From positions 434,001-498,000 of the forward strand of contig CAVORD010000001.1 in assembly GCA_963698535.1 (NCBI GenBank): a stretch of 64,000 bases of DNA, given 5' to 3'. Each line of letters opens with the position of its first letter. Positions within the stretch are counted from its first letter, which is position 1. The position numbers and the translations under genes were made by a program. The notes beneath the pieces are model-generated. The model had not been told where the DNA came from. It did no database searches and saw only the letters and a program-made list of their open reading frames with translations. The DNA comes from CAVORD01 sp963698535 (GTDB lineage Bacteria > Bacteroidota > Bacteroidia > Bacteroidales > VadinHA17). Below are positions 58,000 through 64,000 of the stretch, in pieces.

Positions 58000-58608
58000 A
58001 TGACATCAGATAAAGTATTACCGGTTGTTGAGCAATTTTACACTATCCAGGGAGAGGGGTATCATACCGGGAAGGCTGCCTATTTTTTAAGGTTGGGAGG
58101 ATGTGATGTTGGCTGCAACTGGTGTGACTCGAGATATTCATGGAACCCGGAGCATCACCCGCCCTTAAAAGTTGATGATGTTGTTGCTGTAATAAAGGAT
58201 TCAGGTGCCGATTCCGTTGTAATAACCGGAGGTGAACCATTAATGTGGAATCTGGACTATCTATGCGAGTCACTGAAAAAAGCAGACCTAAAAACCTTTC
58301 TGGAAACCTCAGGGGCCTATCCTTTAAGTGGAGTGTGGGACTGGATTTGCCTTTCGCCCAAGAAGAATAAACCTCCTCAAAAGGAAATTGAGGTTTTGGC
58401 TCACGAATTGAAAATCGTTGTGGAGAGTATTCCGGATTTTGAATGGGCAGAAAAATACAGGCTAAGGGTAAATCCCGATTGCAAACTGTTTCTTCAGCCC
58501 GAATGGAGCAAATATGAAACAATAGTCCCTGAAATTGTTGCTTATGTGAAAACCCATTGTGAGTGGAATATTTCATTGCAGGTTCATAAATTTATGCATA
58601 TACCATAG
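58000..58608 (+). CDS. queE: 7-carboxy-7-deazaguanine synthase
   Basis: QueE is a radical SAM enzyme that contracts CPH4 to 7-carboxy-7-deazaguanine in queuosine synthesis. It has 202 residues. It carries VVEQFYTIQGEGYHTGKAAYFLRLGGCD, and the [4Fe-4S] cysteines are in CDVGCNWCD (CX3CX2C). Next come VVITGGEPLMWNL and SPKKNKPP. The length is typical. QueC and QueD are not in the window. Its stop codon is followed immediately by the start of the next gene. Confidence 0.95.
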   Translation: MTSDKVLPVVEQFYTIQGEGYHTGKAAYFLRLGGCDVGCNWCDSRYSWNPEHHPPLKVDDVVAVIKDSGADSVVITGGEPLMWNLDYLCESLKKADLKTFLETSGAYPLSGVWDWICLSPKKNKPPQKEIEVLAHELKIVVESIPDFEWAEKYRLRVNPDCKLFLQPEWSKYETIVPEIVAYVKTHCEWNISLQVHKFMHIP

Positions 58609-60540
58609 GTGAAATTTTTAAAGGAGATATTGATAATAGCCCTGTTAATGCTTTCGGCATATGCGGGGGCACAGTACCGGACAAAATCAAATAAGGCACT
58701 CAGGTCTTACATTGAGGGTAAGGAGGCATACGAATTCTTCAAATTCGAGGAGGCGGAAGTAAGCCTTGGTCAGGCTGTTGAGCAAGATCCATACTTCATC
58801 GATGCCCTGATGCTGCTTGGACAGTTATATTCCGATATGGGTAAATACCCTGAATCGGTAAAGTATTATAGAAAAGGAATTGCTATTGACTCGCTCTATT
58901 TCACTCCGGCTTTTTATACCCTTGCCAGGGCAGAGATGATGTGCGGCAACTACTCTGAAGCACTGGAGAGCCTCAAGAGATATATCCTTTCCGGCCCCGG
59001 TTCAGACGAGCTGAGGAAGAAAGCTGAGAAAGCGATCATCGATTGTGAATTTTCTATGGAAGCGATTAAGAACCCGGTTGATTTCAATCCTGAAAATCTG
59101 GGGCCCGCCGTTAACTCTCAGTTTGATGAGTACTGGCCTTCGATAAGTGCAGATGGTCAAACACTTATCTTTACCCGCCAGCTGGAATATCAAAGAGGAG
59201 GAGGTCATATAAACACAGTAAAAAATGAGGATTTCTTTATCTCCAGGCTTAACAATGGCGCGTGGGCCCAGGCAACAAATGCAGGCAGGCCGCTTAATTC
59301 AGATAATAATGAAGGTGCTCAGACACTCTCCTCCGATGGATCATATATGTATTTTACAGCTTGTAGCAGGTATGACAGCTATGGCCGGTGCGATATCTAT
59401 TTTTCATCATTTAGCGGCACATCATGGACGGAGCCCAAAAATATCGGGTCACCGGTAAATGGTCCGTATTGGGATGCCCAACCCTCTGTTACTGCCGATG
59501 GGAAGACACTCTATTTTGTGAGTAACAGGCCTGGTGGATTGGGTGGCATGGACCTGTGGGTATCCAGACTGGAAGGGGAGGGTAAATGGAGCGAACCCAG
59601 TAACCTTGGTGATATGATTAACACACCAGGTGATGAGATGTCACCATTTATCCATTTTGATGGAAAGACTCTATACTTCTCATCCAACGGCCGACCCTCG
59701 CTGGGAGGTCACGATATATACTTTACCAGGTATTTGGGCAATGGTCTCTGGCAGGAACCTCTTAATCTTGGATATCCCATAAATACAAATAACGATGAGA
59801 TGGGACTTATTATTGATGCCAGGGGAGAACGTGCATATTACTCTTCGGTACGCGATATTAAGAGGGGCAAGGACCTGTTCTCATTCAAGATGCCTCAGGA
59901 ACTGCGTCCGGAAGTGGTCTCGTATATGAAGGGAAAGGTTTTTGATAAAATAACAGGACGGCTTCTTGTTGCCAGTTTCGAGGTTTCTGATCTTACAAAC
60001 TCCTCTCTTACCAGTTCGGGTCAGACCGACAGAAATGGTAGTTTTCTTGTATGTCTTAATACGGGGAACAACTATGCCGTCAATGTTAGCAAAAGTGGTT
60101 ACCTGTTCTATTCGGAGAATATAAGGCTCGAAGGTGAATTTAGTGAGCCAGAGCCATTTATAAAGGATATATACCTTAGTCCCTTAACTGTGGGAGAGAA
60201 GATGTCACTGTACAATATCTTCTTTGAGACCGATTCATGGGAGATACAGAAAGCCTCGACGGGGGAGCTGGATAAGTTATACACTCTCCTTAAAGAAAAT
60301 CCGGGACTTAAGGTAGAGATAGGAGGACATACAGATTCGACGGGTGCCGATTCATATAACCTCCAGTTATCTGACAAGCGGGCTTTGGCAGTTTTGAAAT
60401 ATCTCACAGAGAGGGGAATAGCTGCTAACAGACTGACCTATAAGGGATACGGGAAGGATAGTCCTATCAGCGAGAATGACTCCTCCGAGGGCAGGAGGTT
60501 GAACAGGCGTACTGAAATAGCAATTACTGCTGTTAAGTAG
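58609..60540 (+). CDS. PorE-like envelope protein: TPR, WD40-like propeller, regulatory domain and OmpA domain
   Basis: The protein has 643 residues. It starts at a GTG abutting the queE stop and has a signal peptide ending in AYAGAQ. TPR helices occupy about 30-135 (DALMLLGQLYSDMGKYPESVKYYRKG). A PD40/WD40-like propeller follows at about 160-430 (WPSISADGQTLIFTRQ, DAQPSVTADGKTLYFVSNRPGG, MSPFIHFDGKTLYFSSNG). A carboxypeptidase-regulatory-like domain lies at about 435-520. The C-terminal OmpA domain has IFFETDSWEIQ, GGHTDSTGADSYNLQLSDKRA and NRRTEI and binds peptidoglycan. This order matches PorE, a peptidoglycan-tethered part of the type IX secretion system, though paralogues with the same order exist. 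Confidence 0.82.
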   Translation: MKFLKEILIIALLMLSAYAGAQYRTKSNKALRSYIEGKEAYEFFKFEEAEVSLGQAVEQDPYFIDALMLLGQLYSDMGKYPESVKYYRKGIAIDSLYFTPAFYTLARAEMMCGNYSEALESLKRYILSGPGSDELRKKAEKAIIDCEFSMEAIKNPVDFNPENLGPAVNSQFDEYWPSISADGQTLIFTRQLEYQRGGGHINTVKNEDFFISRLNNGAWAQATNAGRPLNSDNNEGAQTLSSDGSYMYFTACSRYDSYGRCDIYFSSFSGTSWTEPKNIGSPVNGPYWDAQPSVTADGKTLYFVSNRPGGLGGMDLWVSRLEGEGKWSEPSNLGDMINTPGDEMSPFIHFDGKTLYFSSNGRPSLGGHDIYFTRYLGNGLWQEPLNLGYPINTNNDEMGLIIDARGERAYYSSVRDIKRGKDLFSFKMPQELRPEVVSYMKGKVFDKITGRLLVASFEVSDLTNSSLTSSGQTDRNGSFLVCLNTGNNYAVNVSKSGYLFYSENIRLEGEFSEPEPFIKDIYLSPLTVGEKMSLYNIFFETDSWEIQKASTGELDKLYTLLKENPGLKVEIGGHTDSTGADSYNLQLSDKRALAVLKYLTERGIAANRLTYKGYGKDSPISENDSSEGRRLNRRTEIAITAVK

Positions 60541-60544
60541 GTCA

Positions 60545-60574
60545 CAAAAAAGTAAAGGGTGCCGGACGGCACCC
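60545..60574 (-). terminator. Terminator downstream of the histidine kinase gene
   Basis: A perfect GGGTGCC/GGCACCC stem with a 4-nt loop at 60557-60574 is followed on the minus strand by TTTACTTTTTT. It lies 38 bp past the kinase stop codon. On the plus strand there is no T-run, so it is oriented for the minus operon. Confidence 0.75.
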
Positions 60575-60612
60575 CTCGGATTGCAAATTGCAGATTTGCT
60601 TGACTAATTACC

Positions 60613-61446
60613 CTAAATAGCTATCTTTTTATTTGATTTTATTGAATTTGCGTGCGACGGTATCTCTTTAGAGAGAGTATAGGGAACGGAGAAATATATT
60701 CCTGATCCGGAGATGCCGTTTGGTTCTATCCGGATATCTCCTCTCATTAATGTTACTAGTTTTCTGGCCAGGGTTAGGCTAACGGTAGTGTACGTGTCGT
60801 TGTGTTTGAATAGGAATTCATTGATGTTATTAGCCTGAAGCAGTTCTTTGCTTTTGAAGTATCCCTGGCCAGAATCTAGTACATAGAACGTGACCTTGTC
60901 CTCCCTGAAAAAATAACCGATTTTAATGTACCCTGAATTAGTGTTTTGAAGTGCATTCATGAAAAGGTTCTTAATTACCCTGATAACCCTGTCTGGCTCA
61001 ATGTTTATGTCGCCCTGATCTGACATGTTTGAGTCGAAGATTACAGAGATTTCCTGTTTACCCTTCTTATTTAATTGTGTCCTGAATTCTGATCGTAGTT
61101 CCATTAGTATGGATTCTGGATTGCAGCATCGCATTTCTGGTTGGGAACTACCTGAATCGAGTGCTGCTGAGTCGAGGAAGTTATCGAAAAGGTTAACCAG
61201 TTGCTCGCATGAATCGATGATATGATCACTGAACTCATTGATTTCCTCACCATTAACATCTCTCTCTTTCATTAAGAAGGAAAAAGCCACTATTGCGTTC
61301 ATATGAGTACGCAGTTCATGTGAAACCCCTGTGAGAAGATCACGGTTCTGAAGCACCTTGTCGGTTGCGCTTATGTTACCCGGGGTTTGCATCTCTTCCT
61401 TTACTCTGAGATTATTGTTACTATTTCGTGAGGAATACTCGTACAT
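60613..61446 (-). CDS. Soluble sensor histidine kinase lacking a sensor domain
   Basis: The 277 residues comprise only a HisKA phospho-acceptor helix pair and an HATPase domain. The phospho-accepting residue is His43 in GVSHELRTHMNAI. The N-box is NLFMNALQNT, the G1 box DSGQGY and the G2-like box GSGIYFSVP. The usual proline after RT in the H-box is His48 here, which is unusual. There is no signal peptide or membrane span. It lies 29 bp after the membrane TPR gene, so the input may come through that protein. No response regulator is adjacent. It is the last gene of the minus-strand peptide operon. Confidence 0.85.
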   Translation of the reverse strand: MYEYSSRNSNNNLRVKEEMQTPGNISATDKVLQNRDLLTGVSHELRTHMNAIVAFSFLMKERDVNGEEINEFSDHIIDSCEQLVNLFDNFLDSAALDSGSSQPEMRCCNPESILMELRSEFRTQLNKKGKQEISVIFDSNMSDQGDINIEPDRVIRVIKNLFMNALQNTNSGYIKIGYFFREDKVTFYVLDSGQGYFKSKELLQANNINEFLFKHNDTYTTVSLTLARKLVTLMRGDIRIEPNGISGSGIYFSVPYTLSKEIPSHANSIKSNKKIAI

Positions 61447-61475
61447 CTTTAAGATCTTATCCGCCTGTACAAACT

Positions 61476-62226
61476 TTAAAGATGTTTCAGTAGTTTCCTG
61501 GCTCTCTTCTTGTAAATACTGGAGGAATTCTCCACTTGTTTGAATTGCTCGATAGCCCTGTCGCGGTCATCTGTCATCAGATAACAAAGCCCAAGGTACC
61601 AGTTGGCTTCCTCAATGAACATGTTGTCGTTATGGTCAATAACCTTCTGGAAGTTTTGGCCTGCCTGTCTGTATTTTGAGATCTCCATCTGAGAAACACC
61701 AAGCATGAATCTCGACTCTATTTTATTCTCTTCCCGGACCAGTACCTTCTCAAGGAATGTGATTGCAGCCTGATAATCTCTGGCCTGGTAAGCCTCGATC
61801 GCATTCTGGAACATGGCGTCAGTACCGATGGTTCCGGAACGGGTATTCGAAGGGCGCTTCATAGGCAACAAAATACTTGTTGTATAAAACTTCCTTGTCT
61901 CTCTCGCCTCCGGGTATTAATAAGAGGCTTCCTAAAAGAACAATACCTGCAAACACAGCTACTGCCTGAAGAGCGATCTTCCTTTGCCTTGTTATTGAGC
62001 GAACCTTACTGTGGTAATTTTCATCAATAGCCGTAAGTTTCATTTTAAGCGAAATGAGATCCCTCTTTGCAAGCACCTCCTCAGTTCTTTGTCGCAGGTG
62101 CAACTCTTGCCGGAGAGAAATATTCCCATCCAGTTCACTCTCAAACCATTTACGTTCACTTTCATCCATCTCCCCGGCAATATATCGCTCCAGGAAATGT
62201 GAATAGTCTATCTTTTTCATAATCAA
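61476..62226 (-). CDS. Anti-sigma-like membrane protein with cytoplasmic and extracytoplasmic TPR parts (frame broken once)
   Basis: The N-terminal 80 residues (YIAGEMDESERKWFESELDG) resemble the short helical region of Bacteroidota anti-sigma-like proteins. One transmembrane helix follows at about 84-108 (IALQAVAVFAGIVLLGSLLLIP). After a break near 61848-61856 (one extra C) the extracytoplasmic part has TPR-like repeats (AIEAYQARDYQAAITFLEKVL, WYLGLCYLMTDDRDRAIEQF). The total is about 248 residues. It is co-directional with the GG peptide upstream and the kinase downstream. No sigma factor gene is in the window, so anti-sigma activity is not demonstrated and it may simply tether or sense a partner. 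Confidence 0.72.
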
Positions 62227-62341
62227 AAGAGTATATTATTATTGTATATCATCTCTTTCTCAACACTGTCGTATCCTGAAATCGGTGTAAACTTACATTA
62301 AGCTGCACACTCAATCATTTATAAGATACAGTCGGATACAT

Positions 62342-62400
62342 TTCCCGGTATAAATTCTGGAACTTCTAAAACCCGGGAAGGTATTTCAGAAATCCGGGAA
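62342..62400. repeat. Three TTCCCGG half-sites in the spacer
   Basis: TTCCCGG occurs at 62342-62348, and its reverse complement CCGGGAA at 62373-62379 and 62394-62400. The second and third copies start 21 bp apart and the first two are 31 bp apart, close to whole helical turns. They lie between the GG peptide gene and the membrane TPR gene. They could be operator half-sites or RNA stem elements. Confidence 0.45.
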
Positions 62401-62463
62401 TTGCTTCCCTGATAATCTTCAGACACAGGAAGGATTAGATATCCACCCTGTGAATATTTATAA

Positions 62464-62625
62464 TTAAAGTTTTGGAGGAATGATTGGAGGTGTAACTTCA
62501 CCAGGATCTTCGCCACCTTTTACTTTAAGCATTTCGTCTGTGGTAAGTGCAAATTCAACAAAATTGTCAATGTTGGTTTTTTCGTTCAGGGTCTTCATTG
62601 TTAGTTCTTTTTGGTTAGCAATCAT
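62464..62625 (-). CDS. Double-glycine leader peptide precursor, 53 residues
   Basis: The reading frame starts at the ATG at 62623-62625, with an internal ATG at 62596-62598 (MKTLNEKTN) as an alternative. It ends at the TAA at 62464-62466. The leader has the pattern FALTTDEMLKVKGG, where EMLKVKGG matches the double-glycine site cleaved by C39-type peptidase exporters and seen in Bacteroidota natural-product precursors. The remaining 15-residue core is EDPGEVTPPIIPPKL. It is acidic at first, then Pro-rich, and has no Cys, Ser or Trp, so lanthionine or thioether modification is unlikely. A one-base error in the CCAAAAC run would extend the frame to 62319 with a longer core. It lies upstream of the membrane TPR and kinase genes, divergent from the TPR gene. 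Confidence 0.72.
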   Translation of the reverse strand: MIANQKELTMKTLNEKTNIDNFVEFALTTDEMLKVKGGEDPGEVTPPIIPPKL

Positions 62626-62789
62626 TTTCAGGGTAATTCAAAAACTAATTCATATATACATGTCGGATGATGCCAGTTTGTGACAACAAAAAATCAATTA
62701 TTTTTAAAATAAATTGTATGTAACAGAATATCAGGTTGATGCAAGGCCGTGAAATTTTGGAATAGAGTATGGTATTTATATTTCTTTAT

Positions 62790-62797
62790 TAATTTTG
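62790..62797 (+). promoter_or_regulatory. -7 box candidate for the divergent TPR gene
   Basis: TAATTTTG matches TAnnTTTG exactly, 34 bp before the ATG at 62832. No clear -33 TTTG is at the expected distance, so an activator or an alternative sigma factor may be used. Confidence 0.4.
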
Positions 62798-62831
62798 AGT
62801 CGGGCCTTCTGTAAACCGGGGATTACTGACT

Positions 62832-64000
62832 ATGGTTATTTCAAGATTTCTTATAACTCTCGCTTTTTTACTCCTTTTTTCGTCTTGGAAACAGAGATCC
62901 ACTTATAATAGTCTGCGGATAGAAATTCCCGGTCCGATCAATCGGGTCAGAGTACTGTCAATAAGAGCTTGTATGACTCAATAGCTGATTTCTCCGACAG
63001 ACTTGAAGAAGAGCTGAGGCGATCGAGGATAGCTGATGCTGAAAAAATTGTTCCTGTCCTTGAACGGTTGCTTATACAAACCAATTCCCTTTCACCAAAG
63101 ACCATTGCAGTATCTGATGCCTGCTATTTGTTAGGATATTATTTTAACTCCAGAGGGCAGACTGAAAGGGCGGTTGATTATTACGAGAAGTGCATTAGTA
63201 TCCGGGATTCAATTTCCTCCATTGACAGCAGATACGCCAGGTGTCTGGAGAATTTGGGACCTGATTTACTATGGAACAGGTGACTTGAAACTTTCAAGTG
63301 AGTATCTGGAGGAAGCACTTAATGTGCAGGGACAGATATATGGTGAGGATTCCCCTGAAATGGCATCTACAATGATCAATCTGGCAGCTTCATATTTGAG
63401 ACTTAAGAAGTTCTCAAAACGGTTAAGACAGCTGAGCGAGGATTGTTGATGGTAGAAAAAGGGCCAGGATTGGTGACCTTAAACGAACATGCCGCTTTTT
63501 GCAGACCATTGGAACGGCCTATACAATAATGGCAGATTATTCACGTGCTCTTGTCTATCTCAATCAATCGAAGGCAATGTATCTGTCAACAGGACTGACC
63601 GGGGATATTAACTATTTCAGGTTATTGAATGATATGGCCAACAGCTATTGGGGAGTATCGGATTTAAAAGGAGCAAAGGAAACATTTGAAGAGGCGTTAA
63701 GCTCATTTAGCGGTAAGACCGAAACGGACTATCTAATAATGCTCGATAACTATGCAAATCTTCTGTGGCGGATGGGTTGCAGGCAGAAGCTGATAAGAAC
63801 TGGAAGGCTGTTTTAAAAACCATTAAGGAAGAGAGCGGGGAGCTTTCACCTATCTATAACAGGATCTGCAGTAATTATGCATATTTTCTCTCGACTGTTC
63901 CTGAGAAAAATAAGGATGGCTGCTGAGATGGCTGAGAGCTGTTTTACAAATTCGGTTAATGGAGATTTCAATGTATCCGACCGAATGACCGTTACAGTGA
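62832..64000 (+). CDS. Secreted TPR-repeat protein, incomplete at the window end (frame broken several times)
   Basis: The ATG at 62832 starts a signal peptide (MVISRFLITLAFLLLFSS). The coding sequence then continues in other frames: SIADFSDRLEEELRRS, then TPR helices such as ACYLLGYYFNSRGQTERAVDYY, YGTGDLKLSSEYLEEALN, MINLAASYLRLKKFSK, YTIMADYSRALVYLNQSK and NSYWGVSDLKGAKETFEEAL. Breaks lie near 62895-62930, 63256-63262, 63416-63423, 63456-63466, 63771-63780 and 63905-63916. These are both one-base insertions and deletions. At least 380 residues are present and the gene runs off the end. Proteins like this often carry a CHAT protease, histidine kinase or DNA-binding domain after the TPRs, but no such domain is visible here. 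A -7 box TAATTTTG is at 62790-62797. Confidence 0.7.

Noticed and set aside
1..64000. tRNA genes, insertion sequences or phage genes
   Set aside because: I scanned for TpsiC-like GTTCGA-type arms, transposase motifs and inverted repeat ends and found none that hold up. A TCGAACCC near 3712 lies inside susC.

Overview
The window is a chromosomal segment of a Bacteroidota bacterium, most likely order Bacteroidales or Marinilabiliales. The evidence is a SusC/SusD nutrient-uptake pair, the Bacteroidota promoter pattern TTTG-N19-TAnnTTTG before several genes, weak Shine-Dalgarno sites, and families nearly confined to this phylum (DUF4293, DUF5916, a PorE-like TPR/propeller/OmpA protein). I found no tRNA, rRNA, CRISPR array, insertion sequence or phage gene. 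It reads as core genome with two accessory patches: a surface-polysaccharide locus and a small peptide locus at the right end.

Layout. 0.2-6.7 kb (minus): SusC, SusD and a PKD/carbohydrate-binding lipoprotein, closed by a terminator. 7.2-9.6 kb (minus): a glyoxylate-type aminotransferase, a 4-hydroxy-2-oxoglutarate-aldolase-like DapA-family enzyme, and rplS. 9.7-14.5 kb: a C69 dipeptidase, a repeat-rich spacer, a nucleotidyltransferase and an M23 protein. 14.6-17.0 kb (plus): a ZapB-like coiled coil, zapA, a 6S RNA and rny. 17.1-31.6 kb (plus): a Wzx/Wzy-type surface polysaccharide locus (WecB, epimerase, glycosyltransferases, WecA-like initiator, flippase, polymerase, asparagine synthetase, ligase, GT-C enzyme), with a Wzz-like chain-length protein converging from the other strand. 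32.6-37.0 kb: nucleoside phosphorylase, prohibitin-like protein and a DUF5916 outer-membrane protein. 37.2-42.6 kb (minus): a tripartite RND efflux operon. 43.1-49.5 kb: DUF4293, pyrBI, an IMPACT-family protein, an EamA transporter, an RNA methyltransferase, a GroES-like protein, a single-domain response regulator and a NamZ-type muramidase. 49.6-60.5 kb: an S9 peptidase, an M1 peptidase, a 5'-nucleotidase, a propeller lipoprotein, queE and the PorE-like protein. 60.6-64.0 kb: a histidine kinase, an anti-sigma-like membrane TPR protein and a 53-codon double-glycine leader peptide on the minus strand, divergent from a secreted TPR protein that runs off the window.

Sequence quality matters. At least twelve genes are broken by one-base indels, mostly single inserted bases, including essential or highly conserved genes (rny with four, asnB with four). 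Protein similarity continues across each break in the next frame, so I treat these as probable consensus errors and annotate full gene spans.

The most interesting item is the right-end peptide locus. A short GG-leader precursor was found by reading the spacer directly. It lies next to a membrane TPR protein, a soluble histidine kinase and a divergent TPR protein, and may be an undescribed peptide signalling or maturation system. No exporter or modifying enzyme is visible inside the window.
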